DNA from: Deltaproteobacteria bacterium
GTDB lineage: Bacteria; Desulfobacterota; Dissulfuribacteria; Dissulfuribacterales; JALVPX01
Reading direction: 5' to 3'
DNA: 12,369 bases
Assembly (NCBI GenBank): GCA_027031565.1
Contig: JALVPX010000084.1
Span: forward strand, 1 to 12,369
In this document: positions 5,468 to 10,824 of the stretch, one piece after another
How the letters are laid out: the number at the start of each line of letters is the position of its first letter
Position numbering within the stretch: position 1 is the first letter of the stretch
The notes under the pieces: model-generated
What the model was told of the DNA's origin: nothing
What the model saw: the letters and a program-made list of their open reading frames with translations, nothing else
Database searches by the model: none
Translations under genes and position numbers: made by a program

Positions 5468-6391
5468 CTATTTGACCTGGATGAAGCTGTAGGTCGATGA
5501 AGACCTGAAATCATCCAGGGAACGCCCAGCAGCCTCAAGGACCTCAGCTATACCCTTGTAGTCATACCGGCTGCTGGTGCGAGTTGTTTTTTGAAGTGTC
5601 TTACCCTCTGCCTTAAACGGTTTCTCTCCAAAAATAAAGAGCAGTTTTTCCTGGAGTGCCCTGTAGTCCCCCTCGGCCTTCTTCTTGGCTTCACGAGCTT
5701 CAAGAAAGCCCTTAACAGTAGGGAGAAGCTCTTCAGGAACTGTTTCACCATCCAAGGCAGGGCAATCACTCCTGTGGTCGCAATAGGCGCACAGGGGGCC
5801 GGGTTCAACATCCGGCTCTGCGCCTTTAGTGAGGCAGGACCAGATGTGCTCGGCCTTGTTGAGCAATCCCTGGAACAACTCTTCGTTTGGGGTATAACCG
5901 TTGAAGAGTTGCATCCTCCCATTGAGCAAATCAATAGCGAGGATTGCCCCTTTGATTTGTGCGCCAGGTTTATTTAGGGCAAGTAAGCCCATCTGAGCGT
6001 GTAACTGCATTTCCCACGACTCATACGGAGAATCGGGGATGGAAGTCACCGATTTGACCTCCAGCACGCCAAGGGCCTTGCCCTGGAACAAAAAGTCTAT
6101 GTGTCCTTTGATGGGCACTGGATCGTCCGTTGCAACATCTACCTCACGCTGAGGCCTGAACTTGCCGTTTTCGGACAAAGCCTCAGCCACCAAGTCCTCG
6201 GCCATGTGGCCCCGCTTGAAACGGAGCAGTGTGGCGAGGTCTGGTTCGGTGGGATTGAGTTTGCCAAGGACAACCTTCCTGGGACACTGCCCAAGTTCGC
6301 TCGCTCCTATGTATTCGGAGCGGTCGCCCAGGATTTCAGCAGCGTGCTTAATTGAGAGATTAAAAAGTGATTTTTTAAGTAGTTGTATCAT
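5468..6391 (-). CDS. Cas4/RecB-like PD-(D/E)XK nuclease with Fe-S cluster, 307 aa
   Basis: The nuclease core shows H62/E65 (RGHMAED), D99 in GHIDF, E111-x-K113 in LEVKS and Q129 in the following helix, the order expected for RecB-family PD-(D/E)XK enzymes. Four Cys (C36 in QCPRK and C201, C204, C210 in CAYCDHRSDC) match the iron-sulfur cluster of Cas4 and AddB nucleases. Residues 220-307 add a helical region and a C-terminal tail not typical of minimal Cas4. The likely activity is a Mg-dependent exonuclease making single-stranded tails. There is no CRISPR array or cas1/cas2. Beside an annealing protein and SSB it fits a phage-type recombination module instead. The start is fixed by GGAGGAGACAG before ATG. 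Confidence 0.82.
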   Translation of the reverse strand: MIQLLKKSLFNLSIKHAAEILGDRSEYIGASELGQCPRKVVLGKLNPTEPDLATLLRFKRGHMAEDLVAEALSENGKFRPQREVDVATDDPVPIKGHIDFLFQGKALGVLEVKSVTSIPDSPYESWEMQLHAQMGLLALNKPGAQIKGAILAIDLLNGRMQLFNGYTPNEELFQGLLNKAEHIWSCLTKGAEPDVEPGPLCAYCDHRSDCPALDGETVPEELLPTVKGFLEAREAKKKAEGDYRALQEKLLFIFGEKPFKAEGKTLQKTTRTSSRYDYKGIAEVLEAAGRSLDDFRSSSTYSFIQVK

Positions 6392-6473
6392 CTGTCTCCT
6401 CCTTTCTTGCTATGCCGGAGGAGAAAGACGGATGTCCCTTGCCAGGGGAAGCGTCAGTCTCCCCCGGCCGGGG
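6392..6473 (-). promoter_or_regulatory. Repeated switch-type leader of the nuclease gene
   Basis: P0 CCCC-GGCC-GGGG (6473-6462), A GGGGGAGACTGA (6465-6454), M hairpin CCCT/AGGG (6447-6436), B (6429-6417), C GGAGGAGACAG (6402-6392). The motif has changed from GGCAGAAC to GGAGACAG, and B changed with it, keeping 8 contiguous B:C pairs. P0 starts 6 nt after the previous stop. Confidence 0.75.
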
Positions 6474-6479
6474 TTTTTT

Positions 6480-6776
6480 TCAGTCTTGTCCTTCTTGTCC
6501 TTGTCGGCGGATTTCGGCGATTTGCCTGGCGTATTCAGGATACACCGGTGATTGTGACAGAAACGCCTTTATTTGTCTTAAGGCATTTTCGTCAACATTT
6601 TTCCAGTTGACGGCCTCCATCACAAAATCACCAACGGTCATCGCGTCAGTGCCGACCATAACGACATCGCTTGGCCCTAGAGGGCCGTCAATGCCGTCTA
6701 TAAGGGCCACCCCAAAACCATACGAACTAGCAGGGTGGTTAGTTGTAATTACAAGATTCGCGATGTGAACTTCCAT
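6480..6776 (-). CDS. Hypothetical protein, 98 aa
   Basis: A small soluble protein with no motif I recognise. The N-terminal half is Gly/Val-rich (SYGFGVALIDGIDGPLGPSD, 18-37) and probably beta; the C-terminal half is charged and helical and ends in IRRQGQEGQD. ATG 6776 is chosen because the Shine-Dalgarno GGAGG sits 5 nt before it; the in-frame GTG two codons earlier overlaps the Shine-Dalgarno itself. It lies between the annealing protein and nuclease genes, so a link to the recombination module is possible but inferred from position only. Confidence 0.78.
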   Translation of the reverse strand: MEVHIANLVITTNHPASSYGFGVALIDGIDGPLGPSDVVMVGTDAMTVGDFVMEAVNWKNVDENALRQIKAFLSQSPVYPEYARQIAEIRRQGQEGQD

Positions 6777-6777
6777 A

Positions 6778-6866
6778 GCCACCTCCTTTTTTTAAAACTA
6801 GCTTTTTTAAAACTAGGGGGATGGCGCTCTCCCACAGGGGAGTATAAGACCATCCCCCCTATGGGG
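6778..6866 (-). promoter_or_regulatory. Repeated switch-type leader of the 98-aa gene
   Basis: P0 CCCC-ATA-GGGG (6866-6856), A GGGGGGATGGTC (6859-6848), M hairpin CTCCC/GGGAG (6842-6829), B GCCATCCCCC (6825-6816), a long A/T loop, C GGAGGTGGC (6786-6778). Here the shared core is GATGGC. A:B gives about 10 pairs, while B:C has one mismatch and one bulge. The exposed state may therefore be favoured in this copy. Confidence 0.7.
6788..6816. repeat. Short tandem repeat in the B-C loop
   Basis: Two perfect copies of a 14-nt unit, TTTTTTAAAACTAG (6788-6801 and 6803-6816), fill the loop between segments B and C of the 98-aa gene leader and lengthen it compared with the other leaders. Likely a local duplication. 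Confidence 0.7.
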
Positions 6867-6877
6867 TTACATAAAAC

Positions 6878-6933
6878 AAAAGCCGTAAGCAGATTTGGAA
6901 TTGCCGTGGATACGGCTGTTGCTTACGGCTTTT
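6878..6933 (-). terminator. Long-stem terminator-like hairpin after the Rad52-like gene
   Basis: A perfect 14-bp stem (6933-6920 with 6891-6878) encloses a 28-nt loop with its own 5-bp GCCGT/ACGGC hairpin (6916-6903). On the minus strand it is followed by TTTTGTTTTA. It begins 15 nt after the Rad52-like stop. It could terminate or partly reduce transcription before the 98-aa gene. The stem is rich enough to act on either strand. Confidence 0.65.
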
Positions 6934-6948
6934 ATAGATATTTCTCTT

Positions 6949-7527
6949 TCAGGCCGCTTTCTTCCACCACACTTTTTCCTCGGCATTCCACTGGAACCCA
7001 GAGGCTTTCAATACGGCGGACTTGCCGTAGGTTTTGCCCTTGGCAAGTATGCGGCCATCCTTGTTTTCAAAAACCACCCCTTCAAGTTTGGGCTGGCTCT
7101 TGGATTGACCTTGGGGGTCTTTTGGCTCCCCTTTTTCCCATATTTCCTGTAATTTGCCAGCATATGCGTCTGAACCGATACTCCAGAGTGAAAAACACTT
7201 CTGGATGGCATCGGTTATGGCTCCCTTTTTAGCATCACCAAGGTTTCCCTTGACAATATTGCATGAGCCGAATTGCGGGCCTCTTGAGAGCCATTCGTCG
7301 TCCCCAAAGCGGATGAGAACTTCTACGCTGGCAATGACCTGATTTTCTGTGGGTTCAATATCCAGTACGGCATATTTCCAATTTTCAGGCCCAATTACCT
7401 GATTGACGGCATCAAAGACCGCCTGCGGAATATAGCCGTATTGTTTGCGACCTACATCCTTGACCTGGATGATTGATTTGCCTTGTTGACGCAATATGTT
7501 GTTGATTTGTTCAATCTTTTGCCACAT
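6949..7527 (-). CDS. Rad52/DdrA-like single-strand annealing protein, 192 aa
   Basis: The region W50...GDAKKGAITDAIQKCFSLWSIG (97-118) matches the Rad52/22 and DdrA-type annealing family, whose hallmark is a conserved G-x-A-x-K-x-A-x-T-D-A-x-K-R-like helix. These proteins form rings on ssDNA and anneal complementary strands. After a Gln/Lys/Pro linker (131-148), the C-terminal ~45 aa contain LKASGFQWNAEEKVWWKK (173-190), a short motif often found at the ends of phage and plasmid proteins. The start at 7527 is fixed by GGAGGCAGAAG before ATG; a longer in-frame start would read through the leader. With the Cas4-like nuclease and SSB it gives an exonuclease-annealase set analogous to lambda Red or the SXT recombination genes. 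Confidence 0.78.
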   Translation of the reverse strand: MWQKIEQINNILRQQGKSIIQVKDVGRKQYGYIPQAVFDAVNQVIGPENWKYAVLDIEPTENQVIASVEVLIRFGDDEWLSRGPQFGSCNIVKGNLGDAKKGAITDAIQKCFSLWSIGSDAYAGKLQEIWEKGEPKDPQGQSKSQPKLEGVVFENKDGRILAKGKTYGKSAVLKASGFQWNAEEKVWWKKAA

Positions 7528-7528
7528 G

Positions 7529-7614
7529 CTTCTGCCTCCTAAATTTGATTCCAGGAAGGCAGAACGCACGTCTCCCCCAGGGAGACAAAATTGTTTCTGC
7601 CTCCCTGGTGGGAG
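7529..7614 (-). promoter_or_regulatory. Repeated switch-type leader of the Rad52-like gene
   Basis: P0 CTCCC-ACCA-GGGAG (7614-7601), A GGGAGGCAGAAAC (7605-7593), M hairpin GTCTCCC/GGGAGAC (7586-7570), B GTTCTGCCTTCC (7565-7554), C GGAGGCAGAAG (7539-7529). B pairs with either A or C over at least 8 contiguous bases. P0 starts 4 nt after the previous stop. Confidence 0.8.
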
Positions 7615-7618
7615 ATGG

Positions 7619-8071
7619 TTAGTCTTCTTCTTCAGCCTCTTCTGGTTCTGGCCCTGACTCGGCGTCGGTTGGATCCCAGTCCAAAGGAGCACCGGCCTCA
7701 AGCCAGGCCGAGACAAGTTCCCGCTCCTGGATTTCCCAGGCAGGGGAAACATTGGTAATTTCCCCTGATTCTTCGCGCCTTGTTATTTCAACCCTTGTTT
7801 TACAAAACCGGTTGAGCGCCCCTTTGGGCACTTTAACCCATACCTCGCAATCATTAAGGAACACTTCCCCTGCAGCCCTGGCCTGCTCTTCGGTCAGGAC
7901 CACTTCAGGGTCCCGTTGCAGGCTGGGGATGCGAGAGCTTACCCGTTCCACTTCAAGGGCGGGTAATCCCGCTTCTTCCCTCGCGCGGTCGAGCCAATTA
8001 AGGCCCAGGTTGTGACTCTTGATTTGGGTTGCCCATCCTGTTGACGATCTAAAACCAACTACAAACCTCAT
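7619..8071 (-). CDS. Hypothetical protein with acidic tail, 150 aa
   Basis: No family recognised. The N-terminus (MRFVVGFRSSTGWATQIK) looks like a beta strand and loop, the middle is mixed, and the last ~20 residues are almost entirely acidic (SGPEPEEAEEED). Acidic tails of this sort are used by SSB, by DNA mimics and by proteins that bind basic partners, so an interaction role is possible. There are no Cys clusters, membrane segments or catalytic motif. The start at 8071 is fixed by GGAGGCAGAAC 2 nt before ATG; an in-frame ATG 60 nt upstream is rejected because it lies in the leader. It precedes the annealing protein gene in the transcript. Confidence 0.82.
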   Translation of the reverse strand: MRFVVGFRSSTGWATQIKSHNLGLNWLDRAREEAGLPALEVERVSSRIPSLQRDPEVVLTEEQARAAGEVFLNDCEVWVKVPKGALNRFCKTRVEITRREESGEITNVSPAWEIQERELVSAWLEAGAPLDWDPTDAESGPEPEEAEEED

Positions 8072-8072
8072 T

Positions 8073-8156
8073 GTTCTGCCTCCTTTCGTTTTTTTTACCG
8101 GAGGCAGAACGCATGCCCCCGCCAGGGACAATATTGTTCTGCCCCCGGCTTTGGGG
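8073..8156 (-). promoter_or_regulatory. Repeated switch-type leader of the 150-aa gene
   Basis: P0 GGGG/CCCC arms (8156-8153 with 8146-8143), A GGGGGCAGAAC (8146-8136), M hairpin CCC-TGGC-GGG (8127-8118), B GTTCTGCCTCC (8110-8100), C GGAGGCAGAAC (8083-8073). B:C complementarity is perfect over 11 bases. It is nearly the same sequence as the clamp leader although the two genes are over 3 kb apart. P0 starts 8 nt after the previous stop. Confidence 0.85.
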
Positions 8157-8164
8157 TTTAATTT

Positions 8165-8542
8165 TTAATTACGGTTTAACCCCAGACAACCAACTGGACG
8201 CGGGTTGTCTGGGTCCGTGTATACGGGCTGTGACACAGTAAACAAATGAGCTGTGTCTTGCCCTAATATTTTACAAGCCTGCACATACAGCGCCGACACT
8301 ATAAATTTGCCATTTTCTGGCAAAGTGTCAGCAGCTTCCACTGTTGGCCGGAAGGTGGGGATGCCATCAATGGCATCGTCCGCCACGTACCTTATCTTTG
8401 CATTGGCAATTCCCTTGGAGGGGATTGTCTTGCAGGCCGTGGCGCCAGGCTTTACAAAAAACTTCCTGTGAGTCGAGTCATACTCGACATCACTTTCTTT
8501 GTAGATGTTTATAGTGTGGGGTGTGTAATTTTTCAGAGCCAT
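8165..8542 (-). CDS. Phage-type conserved hypothetical protein, 125 aa
   Basis: The N-terminus MALKNYTPHTINIY matches a recurrent family of small phage and mobile-element proteins that begin with a NLTPHTI-like sequence and have a beta-rich core, a mid-protein LPENGKFIVSALYVQAC segment (74-90) and a C-terminal GC-containing turn (here VGCLG, 117-121). Function is not known to me. The start is fixed by GGAGGTAGACC immediately before ATG. It is the first protein gene downstream of the large structured RNA candidate and carries a switch-type leader, so it is controlled like the DNA-processing genes. Confidence 0.85.
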   Translation of the reverse strand: MALKNYTPHTINIYKESDVEYDSTHRKFFVKPGATACKTIPSKGIANAKIRYVADDAIDGIPTFRPTVEAADTLPENGKFIVSALYVQACKILGQDTAHLFTVSQPVYTDPDNPRPVGCLGLNRN

Positions 8543-8630
8543 GGTCTACCTCCTTTTAAATTTTAAAATTTTTGTCGGAGGAGACCATGCGGTTCCCCGA
8601 CCGGGGGAACAACAGTCTCCCCCGACGGGG
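8543..8630 (-). promoter_or_regulatory. Repeated switch-type leader of the 125-aa gene
   Basis: P0 CCCC-GTC-GGGG (8630-8620), A GGGGGAGACTG (8623-8613), M hairpin GTTCCCC/GGGGAAC (8610-8592), B GGTCTCCTCC (8586-8577), an A/T-rich loop, C GGAGGTAGACC (8553-8543). The core reads GAGACC here in place of GCAGAAC, with B changed to match (10 pairs and one bulge). This copy follows the large RNA rather than a stop codon. Confidence 0.8.
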
Positions 8631-8644
8631 TTAGGTTTTTTCAA

Positions 8645-9162
8645 ATAAATAGGGGAATCAGCCCCCCTCGTAACGGGTCTATGTGACAAAAGTCACGGCT
8701 GAGGGTCCCCTACCTGCCATAACCCTCGAACGGGTGTCGCATTCCACGGGGCAGGAAACATGGAATACCAAGCCTGCGCGATCCGCCCGTGACCGCACGC
8801 GTCTCCATAAGGTAGTGGGTAAGGTGCCGTGCAGGCCCGACACTCCCACCTTTCGACCTGCCTCGGTACAGCAATGCTTGCTCCTGCCTGGACCGTGTCA
8901 GTGACCGAGAAATAACACGGTTGCCCGAGGGCGCTACCCTCTTACGGCAGATCGCAGAGACTCGCCGAGCAGGGGCTACCTGCTCCTCCTGGCTACCTGA
9001 CAAGTGTCAGGGTACTAACCCGCACGCTCGGTGACGTGACTGGGCTCACGCCCGGGCTTTTCCCTGGACACAGTGCCAGCTCTCTACTCGGCCCGTAAGG
9101 GATCGAGCCTATCCTTGTCTCCCCTTACTCTTTGCCGAGTCCCCGTGCCGCCCCCTACTTAT
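8645..9162 (-). ncRNA. Large ornate structured RNA candidate, about 520 nt
   Basis: A clearly GC-rich stretch with no credible ORF on either strand. Its ends are complementary: ATAAGTAGGGG (9162-9152) with CCCCTATTTAT (8655-8645), 11 pairs including one G-U that would be a C-A mismatch if the plus strand were the RNA. This favours the minus strand. Perfect internal stems include 9140-9134 with 9092-9086 enclosing 9128-9122 with 9101-9095; 8985-8979 with 8973-8967; 8941-8937 with 8931-8927; 8921-8915 with 8898-8892; 8836-8831 with 8777-8772; 8766-8761 with 8746-8741; and 8696-8692 with 8687-8683. I see no RNase P, tmRNA, rRNA or group II intron signature. The size and closed layout recall OLE, GOLLD and ROOL type RNAs; assignment to any of these is unverified. 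Confidence 0.72.
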
Positions 9163-9231
9163 GTTATGATCCGGGGGGACAATGGCTCGACATCCCTTAA
9201 CCCGCCAAACATGCCGGGGGAGGGGAGAAGT

Positions 9232-9630
9232 TTAAAACGGAATCTCGTCGTCTGTCGTATCCGGCGTTTCCTCGGCAGAAGCCGAACGTCCGTCCGACAG
9301 TAAATTGCAGGTGGTGGCATAAATTTCTGCCGTTTTACGCGGATTACCGTCATTGTCTTCCCATGAACGATACCGCAGCTCGCCTTCTATATAGACGGCT
9401 GCCCCCTTGGAAAGGCGTTCAGCGGCAAATTCCGCAAGACCTCGCCAGAGTATGACTCTGTGCCATTGGGTAACCTCGCGCCACTCGTCACTGTCCTTGT
9501 CTTTGAAGGATTTCGATGTGGCGACCGACAGGTTACAGACCGGGGTGCCCGATTTAGTGTACCTGAGTTCAGGTTCACTACCGAGCCTGCCAATGAAGAT
9601 TGTCTTGTTGATGCTTTTGATTTTTGCCAT
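9232..9630 (-). CDS. ssb: Single-stranded DNA-binding protein SSB
   Basis: A 132-aa SSB with an OB fold over about 1-110: KTIFIGRLGSEPELRYTKSG (9-28) and WREVTQWHRVILWRGLAEFA (50-69) are standard family segments, and YIEGELRYRSWED (80-92) is the usual late strand. The C-terminus is the conserved acidic tip DDEIPF, which docks recombination and replication partners. The linker is short (about 15 residues), so it is a compact mobile-element type SSB. It is the first gene of the cassette in reading order, preceded by a switch leader and two junction folds and followed by the large RNA candidate. Expected to coat element ssDNA after transfer or during replication. Confidence 0.95.
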   Translation of the reverse strand: MAKIKSINKTIFIGRLGSEPELRYTKSGTPVCNLSVATSKSFKDKDSDEWREVTQWHRVILWRGLAEFAAERLSKGAAVYIEGELRYRSWEDNDGNPRKTAEIYATTCNLLSDGRSASAEETPDTTDDEIPF

Positions 9631-9634
9631 TACC

Positions 9635-9719
9635 GCGTCCTCCTTTTTGATGGATTTTTTCCACCAGGAGGACGCACTTCTCCCCCACCGGGAGGATCAA
9701 AAACGTCCCCCTGGCGGGG
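9635..9719 (-). promoter_or_regulatory. Repeated switch-type leader of ssb
   Basis: P0 CCCC-GCCA-GGGG (9719-9708), A GGGGGACGT (9711-9703), M hairpin CTCCC/GGGAG (9694-9680), B GCGTCCTCC (9675-9667), C GGAGGACGC (9643-9635). The core is GGACGC in place of GGCAGAAC, and B differs to match, giving 9 perfect B:C pairs. This is a clear case of compensatory change compared with the clamp leader. Confidence 0.82.
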
Positions 9720-9741
9720 TATTGTTTTATTTTTTTGTGCC

Positions 9742-9877
9742 GTGTCCGGTCCGGCAACGCCACTACACAAGTGGATAACCTCTTCGCGAGGTAGGCCGGA
9801 AAAACCGGACACAGATTGCTCTTCTGCCTACAACCAGGTCTTACCTATGGATCCCAACGGGAGGTTGCAAGCAGAAG
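9742..9877 (-). other. Tandem three-way-junction folds upstream of ssb
   Basis: Minus-strand order: CTTCTGC (9877-9871) pairs with GCAGAAG (9827-9821), continued by CAAC/GTTG (9867-9864 with 9834-9831), around two small hairpins (9862-9852 and 9846-9836). A second fold has GTGTCCGGT (9812-9804) plus CCGGC (9799-9795) pairing with 9755-9751 and 9750-9742 around hairpins 9791-9779 and 9774-9760. No ORF covers it. It could be the 5' leader or a small RNA of the ssb transcript, a single-strand DNA promoter or initiation site, or part of a transfer origin. The sequence alone does not decide. Confidence 0.55.
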
Positions 9878-9969
9878 CCGTTTAGTACCAATAATAACCT
9901 TTTCAAAGAACCTAAATAGAAATTAGACAAAATCAAAATTAGAATCAAGAGTCATTTTTCCTAATTTCG
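9878..9969 (-). promoter_or_regulatory. AT-rich tract, possible promoter of the ssb cassette
   Basis: This 90-nt tract is much richer in A/T than its flanks and holds no gene. A TATTAT (9896-9891) could serve as a -10 box and would place the start a few bases before the junction folds, but no good -35 is present at 17 nt spacing (CTATTT). TTGATT (9936-9931) and TTGTCT (9930-9925) lie too far away. Promoter assignment is weak. Confidence 0.22.
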
Positions 9970-9991
9970 ACCCCTAAAAAAGGGGGTTTTT
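9970..9991 (+). terminator. Plus-strand terminator-like hairpin
   Basis: On the plus strand ACCCC (9970-9974) can pair with GGGGT (9983-9987) across an A-rich loop and runs into TTTT. The stem is short. On the minus strand, where it follows the SDH-like stop by only a few bases, the downstream sequence has no T run. It therefore fits a plus-strand transcript better, although no plus-strand gene is seen. Confidence 0.35.
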
Positions 9992-10811
9992 AAGATCTTC
10001 GTCTATTTTTGGGTTGAGGATAAAGGTCCATTAGCTTGTATATCAGTTTCGGAACCTTATCGGTAACAGGAAGTCCGATTTCCTTCGCTTCTGAAAAAAA
10101 CACGGGATAGTCATGTGTAACTTGACCCTTGACAAGCCTCCTGATGATTCTTTGCGCTGTTTTCTTCGACTTGTTGTCTTCTACCAGGTATCGAACATAC
10201 TGTTCCATCTGCCTCAGTATTTTTTTCGCTTGATCAAACATAATGACCACCGTATCGTCCATATCCTTCCAGTCCTTGTATTGAGGGACTTGCAGGATCG
10301 ATACTGCGGGAAGATTTCCTTTCGGAGTTGATAACTGTGGATCAATTGGCCCAAGAACAGCATTTTTGTCCATGACTATCTCATCTGCCGCAAGAACTAT
10401 GAGAGTCCCCCCACTCATGGCATAGTGTGGGACAAAAACCGTCACTTTGCCTTTATGGTCCTTCAAGGCTTTGGCAATTTGATAAGCAGGAAGAAGCACA
10501 CCTCCTGGAGTATGTACTATAAGATCAATAGGTTTATCGTCTGGGATTTCTCTGATTGCTCTTACCACAGCCTCAGCATCTTCCATCTGGATATATTTTT
10601 TAATAGGAAGCCCTAAAAAACCAACAGTTTCCTGTCTGTGAATCAATGTGATGACTTTTGAATTCCGTTCATTCCCAATTGCTTCCAGCAATTTCATTCT
10701 TTGAAAATTGATTAGCCTTTGTTGAGCAACACCCCAAACAAACGAAGAGACAAGAAGAATCCAAAAAACGCTTTTGATGACATCACAACTTACGGCAGCT
10801 CTATTTTTCAT
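9990..10811 (-). CDS. Membrane-anchored SDH/SppA-like ClpP-fold serine protease homologue, 273 aa
   Basis: After an N-terminal membrane anchor (about 11-30, VIKSVFWILLVSSFVWGVAQ) the protein has the ClpP/crotonase core of the serine dehydrogenase proteinase (SDH_sah) family. HTPGG (100-104) is the oxyanion-loop motif, HYAMSGGTLIVLAADEIVM (129-147) contains the nucleophile S133, and AVLGPIDPQL (151-160) is the following conserved strand. Members resemble SppA signal-peptide peptidase; a membrane-facing peptidase role is likely. The start at 10811 is chosen because GGAGGG lies 6 nt before it; an in-frame start 39 nt upstream would overlap the HD gene and has no such site. The gap after the HD gene is 13 nt, so the two are probably cotranscribed. 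Confidence 0.83.
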   Translation of the reverse strand: MKNRAAVSCDVIKSVFWILLVSSFVWGVAQQRLINFQRMKLLEAIGNERNSKVITLIHRQETVGFLGLPIKKYIQMEDAEAVVRAIREIPDDKPIDLIVHTPGGVLLPAYQIAKALKDHKGKVTVFVPHYAMSGGTLIVLAADEIVMDKNAVLGPIDPQLSTPKGNLPAVSILQVPQYKDWKDMDDTVVIMFDQAKKILRQMEQYVRYLVEDNKSKKTAQRIIRRLVKGQVTHDYPVFFSEAKEIGLPVTDKVPKLIYKLMDLYPQPKNRRRS

Positions 10812-10824
10812 CAACACCCTCCAA

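Noticed and set aside
4817..5538. Longer in-frame starts for the clamp (4858) and radC-like (5538) genes, with similar extensions for the Rad52-like (7752) and 150-aa (8131) genes
   Set aside because: The extra codons translate the conserved leader or the upstream gene's end, whereas an exact GGAGG at proper spacing marks the shorter start in each case.
6462..6480. GC palindrome followed by seven T on the plus strand, resembling a terminator
   Set aside because: It is the P0 hairpin of the nuclease leader next to the 98-aa gene's 3' end; no plus-strand transcript is expected there.
8710..9003. 97-aa Arg/Ser-rich frame on the minus strand inside the GC-rich region
   Set aside because: No ribosome binding site, composition typical of translated structured RNA, and it overlaps many perfect hairpins; better explained as noncoding RNA.
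8645..9231. RNase P RNA, tmRNA, rRNA fragment or group II intron as the identity of the GC-rich region
   Set aside because: None of the hallmark conserved strings or a domain V-like hairpin could be found by eye, although a covariance search would be decisive.
9152..9231. A promoter for the large RNA just after the ssb stop
   Set aside because: No -35/-10 pair with sensible spacing was found; the RNA may instead be processed from the ssb transcript.
1361..9719. The regularly repeated leader motifs as a CRISPR array, with the Cas4-like nuclease as supporting evidence
   Set aside because: The repeats are separated by whole genes, vary in sequence with compensatory changes, and there is no cas1, cas2 or effector gene.
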